64,000 bases of DNA from Physella acuta (taxonomy: Eukaryota; Mollusca; Gastropoda; Physidae): NCBI RefSeq assembly GCF_028476545.1, contig NW_026732596.1, forward strand, positions 322,501 to 386,500. The letters are read 5' to 3'. The notes beneath the pieces were generated by a model. It saw nothing but the letters and a program-made list of their open reading frames with translations. It was not told where the DNA came from and ran no database searches. This document shows, one piece after another, positions 1 through 11,965 of this stretch (its first letter is position 1; every line of letters starts with the position of its first letter). A program made the position numbers and the translations under genes.

Positions 1-2095
1 AGTAAACATTGAATTAAAAAGCCGATGTTATCTAATCTTAAAAGTGGTTTGCGTCTAGAGTTTCTTTCATGCATCTCTTCGGGTAGGGGCGAAGCCCCAC
101 CCCCCGGTAGAACGTCTAAGCCCCCCTCCTCATAAGAAATGACGTCATCGATACTCAATAAAAAAAGACTGAAATTACGGCTTAATTAGTATGTCTAATC
201 TTAAAAATGGTTTTCTGAAGAATTTCTTTCATGCATCTCTTCGGGTAGGGGCTAGCAGCACCTCCCCTCCGGAAGTGCGACCAGTGTTTCTATCAGACAT
301 TTTCCTCCACAGGAGGGGGGGGGGGTAATTTGAATGCTCTAATCTTAAAAGTATTATGTGTGCATAGTTTCTTTCATGCATTTCTTTGGGTAGGGGCAAA
401 GCCCCTTCCAGGCTCTAACTTTAGTTTGTATGATCTGCAAATGCGACAGTGTTACTTTCAAACTTTTTCCTCCCGGGAGAGGGAGGGAGGTACTTGAAAT
501 TTTCGGGAGTCGGGTTAGACTAAATTTTCTGGGAGGGGGCGGACACAGGAAAAAGTACATAATTAAATATCGTTGAATGGGACGGTAGACGTGCTTTGGG
601 GTGTTTGTGTGGGGGGGCGGGGCGGAGCCCCCTCTCCCCTCAAGTATAGTTTCCTGAAAGAAACTCTAAATGCGACTTTTGTCATGATATAGTATCAATG
701 TGCAGTAACTAAGTGTAGAACAAGCTTAAATCCGATTAAAATGCCGATTCTGGATAAAAATCTGTTTTCAATGTATCTATCTGTGTATCTATCTATCTAT
801 CTGACAAGAACGCTGTAGAGAAAACACAAGCAAAATAAAAACGTTTATAGTAAAACGAAAACGAAACATGACGTCACATTGAGCATATAGTTGAAAAGAG
901 TCGAAAGCTGGGAGAGTGCACACAGTAATATGACGTCATTGATTCTCGAGTAAACATTGAATTTAAAAAAGCCAATTTTATCTAATCTTAACAGTGGTTT
1001 GCTTGCAGAGTTTCTTTCATGCAATTATTTGGTTAGGGGCGAAGCCCCAGCCCACCCCCCTAAAGAACGTTTAAGCCGCCCCCCCCCCCCCAACTCAAAA
1101 GAAATGTCGTCATCGATACTCTATAATAAAAACACAGACACTACGGCCTAATTAATATGTCTAATCTTTAAAGTGTTTTTCGTGAAGAGTTACTTTCATG
1201 CAACTCATTGGGTAGGGGCGAAGCCCCAATCCCGATAGATCGTCTATGCCGACCCCCCCCCCCCCCCCACCCCCTCAAATAAATTACGTCAACGAGACTT
1301 CATAATAAAAAACACTGACATTACGACCTAAATTATGTGTCTAATATTATAAGTGTTTTGCGTGAAGAGAGTTTTTCTTCTGGTAGGGGCAAAGCCCCTT
1401 TACCCCCCCCCCCCCCCCCCACCCCACCCCCCACGGTAGAACGTCTAATTCCCCCTCCCCCTCACAAAAAGGCATAATATAATTTATAGAGAAAATATAT
1501 ACTTTTACCATCGTCGTCCTTCCCCGACCCGTCGAAATTTATTCGCCCATTCAAGTGCCCCACCCCCCGGGAAGGGGGCGGAGACGGGTAAAAATATGTT
1601 TTCTATAAAAAGTATATTTCGTTGAATGGGCCGGTAGACGTGCTTTATAGTGTGTGTGGGGGGGAGGGGGGTGCTCTGGGCAGAGCCCCCCCCCCCCCCC
1701 CCCACCTAAATGCGACTTAATTCGTGTTTGAGATTGGGTGCAAGGTTTAGGGATTTGACTTCGGTTAGTATCAATGTGCAGTAAATACGTGTAGATCAAG
1801 CTTAAATCCGGTTAAAAGGCAGATTCTGGATAAAAATCCGTTTTCAATAACATTTTTTCGTTTCCGGTTAAATTTGAAGTTTAGGTGGTGATTTTCTTTT
1901 TTATTTCGAGTTAAAGAAAAAAGACACCACTCTCTCCCTCAACGGGCCATTTATCTCGTCTATAATAATAGTTTCGCTGTCTGTCTATCTATCTATCTAT
2001 CTGTCAAGAGAAAACACAAGCAAAATAAAAACTTTCACAGTAAAACAAAAACGAAATATGACGTCACATGGAGCATATAGTGGGAAATAGTCCAA
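1..2095. repeat. Tandemly duplicated ~1-kb repeat block
   Basis: The block starting at 1 (AGTAAACATTGAATT) begins again at 951, and the downstream parts match too: the GTAGACGTGCTTT segment at about 590 and 1633, the TCAATGTGCAGTAA segment at about 696 and 1769, and a TCTA microsatellite at about 775 and 1985. Inside each large unit a shorter unit of about 150-180 bp (ATCTTAAAAGTGGTTT, then GGTAGGGGCGAAGCCCC) recurs near 35, 200, 340, 985, 1160 and 1345. Long C/G runs break up the copies. I see no coding exon here, although the upstream exons of the channel gene would be expected to the left. Confidence 0.8.
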
Positions 2096-2097
2096 AG

Positions 2098-2335
2098 GCT
2101 ATTGGGTGGGGGCGGTGGGTGCGGATCGCACCGGGTGACACCATTTAGGGGGGGGGGGGGTGACACCGTGGCAAAAAATAGCGAATTGTAAAGAAGAAAA
2201 ATGCTTTTTGCCAGTTGCAATAACGATTAATTAAAGTTAAATAGTCTTTTAGGTACAAATCGACAATTTTTACAAGAGGTAGGGAGTGACACCATGAAGT
2301 GCCTCACCGAGTGACACCCGACCTAGCGACGCCAC
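2098..2335. repeat. Left-damaged copy of the CAGTGGCG-ended element
   Basis: Shares the CGCACCGGGTGACACCATTTAGG core and the ending GACGCCACTG with the better copy at 4734-5101. The left terminal repeat is not recognisable. No coding potential. Confidence 0.6.
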
Positions 2336-2589
2336 TGTTTTAATATAATTTAGCAACACACCAATATACTCCCTCTTGCACACACAAACAACCTATGTAG
2401 AGTAAGAAAAAGACAGTATTGATGAGATTTGTGATAATGCACTTACCAATTAAAAGGTTCATGAATACAAGTGGACAAAGCAAGTCATACTAGTCATAAT
2501 AATGACGGTCCTTGATTTTTCTTGAGAAAATGTTCTATTAGCGTCGCTTTAACACATGCAATGTTCATTACCATATATTCATAATTATC

Positions 2590-2862
<273 letters not shown>

Positions 2863-2893
2863 GAACATGTTATTAATTCTAAACTACTTTTAG

Positions 2894-5800
2894 AGAAACA
2901 CGAAAAAGAATCGGACACCAGATTAACGACATGCTCATACAATGCTCCTTCGCTGGGAGAAAATGTTTTCCTGAGTAAAGTTGTATTTTAAAATGTTATC
3001 CTCAGTAAACTTATTTAAAATTTCCATCCATAGTAAAGTGTTAGTGTTGAAAGGTTTTTTAGTCTAAAAATTAACTCATAAATATGTGTGTATATATATA
3101 TGTGTGTGTGTGTGTGTCATTCAAACGCAGCATTTTATTCGTGCTAGTACATGTATCATTCAAATACAATGCACGTGGTATAAAAGCACAATTTGTTTTT
3201 TTTTTATCTTATCTACTAGCAACTTTACTCACGTTTACTCTGAGACATATGGAAACTGCTACACAATACAGTATGAGAAGTTTATTATGCGTAAAAATGG
3301 GCCGCCAAATGGTGAGCAGATTTGGTACTTGTAAAAAAAACACAAAACAAAAACAAATTATATATACTAGACGAACAGTGTTATCTGATGGATAACGGTT
3401 TTTCGACGGTATAGTACACGAGAGTACCCATTTTTTCTTTATTCTAAAACACTTACAGCTTTAATACGTGCGCGGACCTTTGAACACAGGTGCTTTGACC
3501 ATAGGGGGTTTGACCATAAGTGGTTTGACCACAGAGGGGCTTTGACCATAGGGGCTTTGACAATAGGGGCTTTGGCCATAGGGGTTAGACCACAGGTGTT
3601 TTCTAAGTGTGCCGTGTGCAGTCCATATGTAGACCTTCAAGGAAACGCCACATTGTTGTACATTGGAGGAGAGACTGAAGACTATAATGTCATCCTTCAC
3701 AAACATTATTTGTTCGTGCTACACCATCGCCAATCGTGTGTATTTGATTCCAAATTTAAAGATTAATCCGTACCATATATGGACAAAGCGCTTGTTATCA
3801 AACGCCCGCATCGGACAAACCACCTGCGATCAAAGGCATCTACTTAGAAAACACCTGCGATCTAACCCCCTATGGTCAAAGCCCCTATGATCAAAGCCCC
3901 GTTGTGGCCAAACCCCCTATGGTCAAAGCCCCGCTGTGGACAAAGCCCCTATGGTCAAACCCCCTATGGTCAAAGCTCCAATGTGGTCAAACCCCCTATG
4001 GTCAAACCCCCTATGGTCAAAGCACCTGTGCTCAAAGCACCTAAGACCCTTTAATAATACATACCGTGGAAACATTAAGTGTATTTCTTGGAAAACATGT
4101 ATTATTGTAGGAAAATACATTCAAAACTGCTCCCCTCCTATTAAACCCACATGGGCTGGAAAAGCTTCATTCCCTTCTTCACGCGGACAAACCATCTCCT
4201 GACGGTACACCAAACTAATCTTTCACTTAATGTTTTAATTATTCCTTTCTAATTAACAATTTAGATAATTAACAGTTGACCCCCCTTCTCTTTATTTTAC
4301 AGGATTAGAGCTTATCTTATACGTGGAATCAGCCGAATACATCCCTACTATTATGCATGAGACGGGGTTCAGGGTGGTCGTACACCAGCAGGGCACCGTA
4401 CCGTTTCCAAACGAAGATTCTGTGAGTGTCATGCCTGGGACCAGCACCTTTATTGGGGTCAAACAGGTAAGTAGAGATTAAAAGGCACCCATCAACATGG
4501 TTAGTTTTTTTTTCTTAGTTATTAGTTGATTTTGGGGTCATTCATAAAAAAAAATGTCACGCTTTTTTTAACCTATGTTTGCTTCCCCCGTCTCCATCGC
4601 TACGAATCGTCACAAAACATCAGACTCCCCTTTAAAAATGGCGTCACACTTAAGCTTATAACTCCCTCAAAAACTGCTATCGTTGATGATTTTTTTAACC
4701 TTATTTAACTTGGGGCATGGTATGTTCTATACCCAGTGGCGTAGCTAGGGGGGGGGGGGCGGGGTGCGGACCGCACCGGGTGACACCATTTAGGGGGGGG
4801 GGGGTGACACCAAGGCAAAAAAAAAGCAAAATATATAGAGAAAAATGATAATTCCACTTAATTAAGTGATTAATTCGAGTGTTAAAAAGTCTTTTAAGAG
4901 CAAATTTGACAAAACCCGACAAGTTTGAAGGGGGGAGTGCAATCGAAAGTTTGAGGGGGGGTGCACATCGAAAGTTTGAAGGGGGGATGCAAATCGAAAA
5001 TTGAAAATTTGTCCCCGGGCGCCGGGAAGGGTCACTACGCCTCTGGGGGGTGACACCATTAAGTGCCGCACTGGGTGACACCCGACCTCGCTACGCCACT
5101 GCCTATACCGACTACACCACCCAAGCTACCATCATCTTGTAACGTTCGTGCTCAAAACACACGGGATAGGTTAGGTAGAGTACATCTGTTTCAGTAACCT
5201 CGGCATAATGTGATCCGGACTATACCCATGCGCCTTCGTTTCCCCGTGATTAAGGTACCCACTAGCGCTGGATGGACTCAGTGACGTCCTACATAATCCA
5301 AGCTCTACCATCCCACCAGGCCGTTCCCTAGCAACCATATTAGTCAAATAACATTACCCACTTGTTAATTATTGATTCGGGTTTTTTTTTTATTTTTTGT
5401 CTCCATTTGTACGCTTGATTTTGTTTCATTTCTGGTCTGTTTAGGTCAACGTAACACGACTTAACGTCCCTTACGGCAAATGTACTAATGACGAGTACAG
5501 CAAGCTCTACAATAGGACCTATACTGTTAAAGTACGTCTCTTGGTTAATCTAGCCTTTGTGTTGTTATTTATTGTTTTTTTTTAAAGACGGGTTAGCTTT
5601 ATTTGAACAGATGTATATAGTGAAAGGTGGGGATAGGTCTCTATTAGTTCTACCCATATATATGCTTAAATACATTAAGAACATTTAAGAACAGCTTGAT
5701 TCATTAAAATTAAAAAGAAGCAAAACATTTCCTTAAATGTTATTAAGCTTATTTTTTCCATAATTTTTAATAGATCCGTCCTTGCGTAAATCATATTTTC

Positions 5801-8800
5801 AAGACGAAACGACAGAAGTACAGATTCCGATACGGCCTTTCATATTAATTAAGCAAAGATTAATTCACTCTTTAGTAGAATAGTCGAATTACTAACATAT
5901 TCTTAATTTTATCTCCAGACTTGTCAGAGAATTTGTGAACAGAGTGAGATTCGAAAACAGTGTGAATGTATCCCCAATTCAGAGATAGAAATCAACAATA
6001 CTATTGGTAATCCGAACAATTTAAGTGCTTGTAAAAATGAAACAGGTGAGTACGCAATCATTACGTGATCAGTTATAATATCAAAATAAGAGTAAAAATT
6101 TAAAAATTCTTGAGACTCAACATACACCAAAATGCGTATTTTACTTTCTCGTATACAGAGTATAGAGGAAGTATTGTAATTGTGCACAAAAATCGCATGA
6201 CATTTTGACAGTTTTCACCGTTTTACTTCGTTATATACGAAGTACTGGGGACTTATTTTAATCCGGCGAGAATTCTAAATACAGATTTATCAAAATTTCG
6301 GGTTTTATGCGTAATCGAGTCGGAAAAAGGGGCTTTGTAATTTTGTCTAATTTTAGCTTTTGAGTACAATTATCAGATAGAAAAATGAAATTTCACATAT
6401 AGATAAAAGATGTAATTGTCTGCTTTCTTTCAAATTTTGAGTAATTTCCGTTGACCGGAAGTAGTAATTTATGCTATTTCCGATTTATCAAAAAAACGCA
6501 TATGAAAATAGAAACCACTAATATTCCGCACTATTATACACATAATGTTTGCCTTTCACTTGCTGCGCTATTCTTTTTTTTCTACGAAATTCTCGTTTAT
6601 TTTTTAAAGTTTAAGTAATAAAAAATGTATTAAAAATCATGTCTATATCCCGAGTCGCCATCCCCGTAGTGTTATAGAAGAATTTTCGAGAAAGTTTAGG
6701 GAAGATCACTCCGCTTTGTTATAAATACGTTAAACTAAAGGTTGAATTTAGTATAAAGTGTTTCCTAATATATTTGCTTGCTTTAACTTCCTACAGAATT
6801 ACATTGCGCTGTCAAGGCAATCTTTGACACCGAAAAATTACAATGTAACTGTAATACTCCGTGCAGGTGAGTCCCATAAAAAAATTAGAGAAATGGGATT
6901 GCTAATCCGAAAGTCTCGAGTTCGAATCCGGGTTACAATATGTAGAATGTCCCTGAGTCCACCCAGCTCCAATGGATACCTATCTCACATTTTAGGGAAT
7001 GTAAATGTGGTTGGGGTTGTTTCTTACATTACCCCTTCATAAGCGAGATCACAGAAAGTTGTGATTTCTACTTCGTTCGCCCCATCCATGGACCGTCAGG
7101 TTCGAAAAGTGAATGCTACTGCGATACAGTAAGGTGGTTTTAAAAAATAAATTTGCATGTATTTAAATGTTGACCAATTTATCCATTTTATTTCATTTTT
7201 CTTTTAGCGAGGTCATGTTTGAAAAATTTCTGTCGTCAATAAAATGGCCAAATCAAGATTTAGCAGTAAGTTTTACCCGTAAATTAAATATGTAAATACA
7301 TAAGCTTTCCGTAAGTTTATTCACTTACCTGTAAACTACAAACACTTTCTATCGTAATTCATTTTTGTACATCGTATTTTTTCAGGAACTGTATTATCTC
7401 CCCAAATGCAAAGCAAACTCAGATCAAAATTGCTCGACATTGTTTGACCAATCACAGTCAAAAAATTTACCGTAGGTTGTTGATACACATATTGTATTCC
7501 TACAGGTTCTAAACCAGGTTAACTAACTGTAAAACAACCCCAATACCTTTATTTGATTGAACATCGATAATGGTGGGGTGGGAGTTTTTGTAATCACTGA
7601 CCTTTAGCACTTGGGTCTAAACTCTAAAATGTATATATTTTATTTCTATACAATCTATGTGGAAAAATGTTATATCAGTTTTCCGATTTTGCGTCTATTT
7701 TAACCACTTTGAGATTGGGTAATTCCGTCACTCCGCTAAAAATATGCTTTTAATTTTGTTTACCATTCGTTTGTCTACCACCCTTTCACCCCCCCCCCCC
7801 CACTTTAGGGTCCCCCCTTCCCTCCCAGCTACGTCACTGTTTCTGGTGTCATGTAAACAACAAAACAACTCTGCATTGTGGTGAAACATGTTAAAAGAAA
7901 TATCGATGGTTAACGTTGGAGTATTTCACAAGTGTTTTAAAATTAAAGCATCGTTGTTGTTTATTTTTTTTTCAGTCAAGAATTTGTAAAACTGAATATT
8001 TATTTTCAAGACTTGAACTATGAAATACTAGACGAGAATGCTGACTACGAGGTATTTATTCACATGTGTTTTAAAATGTTCAATAAAAACAGATGTAAAA
8101 TATTGCACACAACATGCTCAATCAATTTTGCGAAATATTTGATGATCGAATACATTGTAGACTAAAGGCTAAAATACACACCAGAGGCGTAGCGACCCTT
8201 CCCGGCGTCCGGGGACAAACTTACGATTTGCACCCCCCCCCCAGACTTTTCATTTGCACCCCCCCCCCCCCTTTCGAACATTTGATTTGCAACCCCCCCC
8301 CCCCTCAAACTTTCGATTTGCACCTCCATCTAAAACTTTCGATTACTTTTTTCAACCCATTTTGGCGCCCCCTAAGTTTAAGTTTGGCGCCCGGGGTATG
8401 TTCCCCCCACTGCCCCCCCCCCCCCCATCGCTACGCCTCTGATACACACAGAACTGAATGTTAAGAAATAGCTTGCAAAATGATTGCTTGTAAAAACAAT
8501 AAACACCACAATTACACACTCTCTACTACGTCTGGCAATATATAAATAACTAGAAAAACAGAAAGTGCAGAAACATTTTAACGTTTAATAAATAATATCC
8601 AGCATGCAAACATATATCATGTCAAAAAGCCTATATTTAGGTAACTGTATTGAAAATGTCATTAAAGTAGAAAATGTGTTTGTTTCACAGTTTCCACAGT
8701 TTTTCTCTGACATCGGCGGCACGCTAGGTTTGTGGATCGGACTGTCGTTGCTCAGCGTCTTTGAAATCTTGCATTTCATTCTACGGCTCCTCGTCTTTCT

Positions 8801-8837
8801 GTGTACAGGCAGATGTGCTAGAACGGCTCCAGGCTAA
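2894..8837 (+). CDS. DEG/ENaC (degenerin/epithelial sodium channel) family subunit, 3' part
   Basis: Exons: 2894-2974, 3220-3311, 4303-4466, 5445-5531, 5919-6045, 6797-6866, 7208-7265, 7386-7471, 7976-8051, 8691-8837 (stop). All introns are GT-AG and phases agree, giving about 328 residues. The family makes trimeric, amiloride-type cation channels of the plasma membrane, gated by protons, peptides or force. Seen in order: [12 protein letters not shown] followed by YGNCYTI (start of the extracellular thumb/finger region), the GLELIL...ESAEYIP stretch, the cysteine-rich block TCQRICEQ...CECIP, CNCNTPCSE with SSIKWP, then [18 protein letters not shown], which is the second transmembrane helix with the G-x-S filter (GLS). 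The cytoplasmic tail is short, ending RCARTAPG. The first transmembrane segment and N-terminus lie off the left edge. Several introns hold repeats. The subfamily (FMRFamide-gated, ASIC-like or other) cannot be set without the N-terminus. The two 5'-most exons rest on motif plus phase only. Confidence 0.93.
3472..4049. repeat. Foldback-like inverted array of ~15-bp units
   Basis: The left arm (3472-3608) is built of TTTGACCATAGGGGC-type units. The right arm (3841-4049) is the same array in reverse complement (GCCCCTATGGTCAAA). Both arms carry the same outer edge (ACAGGTGCTTTGA) and inner edge (GGTGTTTTCTAAGT, complement ACTTAGAAAACACC). The spacer 3609-3840 has no recognisable gene. It lies inside a channel-gene intron. 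Confidence 0.8.
4532..4700. repeat. Partial copy of the GGGGTCATCCATAAATGACGTCA element
   Basis: Begins GGGGTCATTCATAAA, and the following CGTCACAAAA and GGCGTCACACTTA segments parallel the full copies at 32270-32665 and 55964-56389. The right end is missing. Confidence 0.5.
4734..5101. mobile_element. hAT-type non-autonomous element (CAGTGGCGTAGC ends)
   Basis: Starts CAGTGGCGTAGCTA and ends GCTACGCCACTG. Flanks are TCTATACC and CCTATACC, an 8-bp duplication with one mismatch. It is 368 bp, G-run rich and non-coding, and sits in a channel intron. 8-bp duplications and CA...TG ends fit hAT elements; no transposase is present. Confidence 0.8.
5155..5335 (-). repeat. tRNA-derived SINE copy, antisense
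   Basis: Reverse complement of the SINE body seen at 29690-29905: GGTAGAGTACATCTGTTTCAG, then ACCCACTAGCGCTGG. Diverged. It ends before the exon at 5445. Confidence 0.6.
6140..6715. repeat. Dispersed repeat with CTTTCTCGTATAC hairpin start
   Basis: Opens CTTTCTCGTATACAG...AGGAAGTATTGTAATTGTGCA and continues with GAAATTTCACATATA and CCGTTGACCGGAAGTAGTA. The same order of blocks occurs at 28826-29475 and, truncated, at 40360-40660. No coding potential; family unknown to me. Confidence 0.7.
6875..7115 (+). repeat. tRNA-derived SINE copy
   Basis: Contains GAGTTCGAATCCG, which matches a pol III B box, then CCCTGAGTCCACCCAGCTC and TTTTAGGGAATGTAAA as in the copies at 19873 and 29690. It fills the intron between channel exons 6797-6866 and 7208-7265. 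Confidence 0.75.
7472..7975. other. Channel-gene intron, no gene seen
   Basis: AT-rich with a C run near 7790 and a CAGCTACGTCACTG end-like remnant at about 7827-7840 that resembles the inverted-repeat elements. Nothing else recognised. Confidence 0.5.
8182..8441. mobile_element. hAT-type non-autonomous element (CAGAGGCGTAGCG ends)
   Basis: Begins CAGAGGCGTAGCG and ends CGCTACGCCTCTG. The target duplication ATACACAC (8174-8181 and 8442-8449) is perfect. It is 260 bp with an interior of CCCCC runs and CGATTTGCAC units. The related copy is at 54338-54604. Confidence 0.92.
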
Positions 8838-8884
8838 AACTCTCGACATGAAGTATTATGCAGCAGTGTCGCATTCCAATATTA

Positions 8885-8890
8885 AATAAA
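8885..8890 (+). other. Likely polyadenylation signal of the channel gene
   Basis: AATAAA 48 bp after the stop codon at 8835-8837. Confidence 0.6.
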
Positions 8891-10229
8891 ATTGTTAAAT
8901 CCACATACTCACAGGGTTTATTTCAGACATTTCTTCGCTTCAACTCCTCCCCCTCGATGAAAAATGTCCAAACAAAACACTGACCCCTCCTTACCCTTCG
9001 TGTTATTTTACTCGGTGTATCCCTGAACAAGAAACGTAAACATACACACACAAAAAGTAACCAAAGTTTTTTGGGCAACTGAAAATATTTCTATTTTAGG
9101 ACTTTTATTATGTTAAGTCCTTGATGTATTTCAATTATATTGATCTCTTAATTACATTATATTTTAAAGCAACGTAATCAAATATGAATTTATTTATTTT
9201 TGTTTGCCCCGAACATGTAATTTACAGCGTCAATTTGACTTCCCATGTACCCTTTAGTATTACAGTTTTCGTCATCAGTTTCTGAGAACTGATACAGATA
9301 TACAAATAGTAATACTTTATTCTTACATGTACTTTCATTCAATAAAGATTGTTTACTTGTACAGTATACAAAACGTCTATTAATTTTTTTTCTTAAACCT
9401 GAAAATTAAAATATTTTTAAAATGGTTATTCAGTGATTTGTGGAGATTTGGTGGGGTGGGTCGGAGAGGGTGTAAGTTCAACCGTAAAAATAAGTGCAAC
9501 CTTTTCAACAAAATATTTTTTTATTCAATAATCGTTATAATAAGTTTTTTTTTTTTTATTATTTTTAATTATTACAAATGTAGCAATAATATTTTTTTAA
9601 ATATCCATGTTTAATGTTTTAACTTAATACAATTTTATTCAATAAATTAAAAAGTATTCAGTGCAGATAAATATGCAATAAACATTTATGTTTATAGGCC
9701 TACTTATCTATTGTTTGTTTTATCAATAGAAAATTATACACTCAAACAGGGGTTAGTATCGCTAATTTTATTTTGTGTTAGTATCGTTAATTTTATTTTG
9801 TTATAAGATTTTTCGTACGTTGATCTTCTACCAGGTGGTAAACCGTGTAGGCCTACCACTTCCACTTCTTACTTGAAATTGTTCAAAAGTTGAAATAAAC
9901 ATCCGCATACCAAAGTATAGTATATTTGAAATTTCGTTCGCCTAACTTAAAAGATATTCAAGATATAGGTTTTTGAGAAACCGAAAGTGAAATAAGCACC
10001 ACTTCCTGTAACCGGAGATTGCAAAAAAAAAAAAGTTGAAAGAAAACTACAAATTTGATGTATAAGTGTTAATGAAGAATTAAATATTTTGAACCGGGAA
10101 TACACAATTCTATTTACTGCTATATTGTCATATCTTTATGCACACTTCCCAACCGTCAAAAACCCTCTACCAACTTCTACCATATCACATAAAATTAAAA
10201 GCCCCCTCACAATTGTTCACACATGTTCA
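8891..10229. other. Intergenic AT-rich DNA
   Basis: No exon recognised. At about 9890-10020 there is a diverged stretch (GAAATTTCGTT, CTTCCTGTAACCGGAG) related to the hairpin-start repeat family at 6140. Otherwise only poly-T/A tracts. Confidence 0.5.
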
Positions 10230-10237
10230 TCCTTGGG

Positions 10238-11587
10238 CAGTGGCGTAGCTAGGATTTTCGGGCCCCTATGCAAAAATTATCAGTGGGCCCCCTTCGTCAG
10301 CCGTCATATTATAATTGAGTTAAACGAAGAAATCAACTGCTACTTAAGAATGAGGTAGCCGGATACAACCTCTGGTTCTGTTTAGTCGTCGAATGTAGAA
10401 GCCCACCTTGTCCCTATTGTAGAAAGCTCGTGTGGTTGGTGTCGGTAGCCGTCCCTGTTGCAGTTTGACCGCTGAATCAAGACTCTGCAAGACGCCCAAT
10501 CAACGGATCTCATGCACTCAGGTTGCCTCTGGGTAACTCGCTTGCCCAATTGTTACTACTGCTATTGCCCTGGGGGACACCCCTTATTCGATTTAGTAAT
10601 CGACTTTAGGATCCCGACGAATCCCGAGTGTATGGCGCTCATTAAAACGAATATAGGCACCATAGTGCTCTTGGGGGACCCCGGAGCGCACCAGGTTACA
10701 CGACCGCCGAGGTGCCGGCGGCAATTTGACCGCTGAATCAAGTAGTAACGCTGACCCGCTGCGCCAGACAACCAATCAACAGACCCCAGTTGCAAAAATA
10801 GCCGCTGGGAAACTCTCGGTGGCAAACCGCACTGCCTAACTATCGAGGCGCAGCTCTCCGAAATAAAATAAAAATGTAATGGCAGAAACCTTCCCAGGCA
10901 CCTTTTCAGGAAAAATATCTGGGAAAAAACGTTTCCTTTGGAATATTCTCAACGACTTTCCAAAGTTTCTTGGAGATTGGATGAAAATTAAAAAACTTAT
11001 AGTGTTAGTAGTGCCATATTGATTAAAGATTAATTAGATCAACGCATGAAAAGTCATTAAGGTAAAGAAAAACAGTGACAAATTTTAGATTCATCTGGGT
11101 GTGAGAACATTGTTCATGGTTATTTTTTTAATGTCTCAGATGTTATCATGGATGTTTAGAAAGATGGAATTTCGTGGAGGGCAGACTGTTGGGAGAGAGG
11201 TGCAGGTCTGTGGGATGAGGTAGGGAATTTCCCAGTCAGTTGAGGCTTGTAGCGATGCATGTAGATTTACTGGTGAGGGATGCCAATCTTATAAAATAGT
11301 CAAAGTTCAAGTTTATTATTACGGATAGGCCTTGTTCCACCCCCCCCCCTACCCCACTGAATCCCACTACTTGTAAAGTAAGAAAGGACTGGGGCATTTT
11401 TTTTTAACTTTTAATTATTTCTACAATAGAAAATAATCTCAATTTTCCTTTTCTTTTAAAATTATTTATATTAAACAAATATTAAAATTTCAATGTAAAA
11501 GTAATTTTTTTAAGAGGGAAAAGGCCTCCCAAATGCCGTGGGCCCCTATGCCTTGCTTACGCTAGCTTTACGGTAGCTACGCCACTG
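10238..11587. mobile_element. 1.35-kb hAT-type element with a GC-richer interior
   Basis: Begins CAGTGGCGTAGCTAGG and ends GGTAGCTACGCCACTG. Flanks TCCTTGGG and ACCTTGGG agree at 7 of 8 positions. GGGCCCCTATGC occurs near both ends. The interior from about 10375 to 10860 is clearly GC-richer and has a direct repeat about 265 bp apart (TTTGACCGCTGAATCAAG at about 10465 and 10725). No transposase frame. Confidence 0.8.
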
Positions 11588-11769
11588 ACCTTGGGGTAAC
11601 AATACATAAACCCACGATGTTAAACTCAACTGACAGACGCCGTATCCTTCCCAGACTTCTGGCCTATTCTAACCTGAACAAATGGCTAATGACTAGTAAC
11701 TATACGTAGGGCCTACATATAAAATATTTGCTCAACCTAACAGAAACGGTATTCAAGTTATTGTGTTTA

Positions 11770-11801
11770 CACACACACACACACACACACAAACACACAC
11801 G
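11770..11801. repeat. (CA)n microsatellite
   Basis: About 16 CA units with one imperfection, abutting the next element. Confidence 0.9.
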
Positions 11802-11965
11802 CAGTGTTTCTTCCAGCCCGAAAATAGTCCACCCCCCCCCCCCCCGAACGAAATGTAATTTATATAGAAAACATATACTTTTACTAGTGTCCGCCCCCCC
11901 CCCCCCGAAATTATCAAGTGCCCCCCCCCCCTTCCCCCGGAGAAAAAAGTCTGGAAGAAACACTG
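11802..11965. mobile_element. Short element with CAGTGTTTCTTCCAG inverted ends
   Basis: Starts CAGTGTTTCTTCCAG and ends with its exact complement CTGGAAGAAACACTG (15 bp). The interior has long C runs around TATATAGAAAACATATAC. The right flank does not repeat the CA microsatellite, so no target duplication is seen. A sister copy at 60613-60800 has one. Confidence 0.8.

Noticed and set aside
3542-4202. Open frames with repeated TIGAL or MVKAP motifs
   Set aside because: Products of the inverted minisatellite arms.
8114-8464. Proline-rich 116-residue frame
   Set aside because: Translation of the C-run element at 8182-8441 with its own target duplications.
10512-10825. Overlapping open frames in the GC-rich stretch
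   Set aside because: No recognisable domain, frames on both strands, inside a non-autonomous element.
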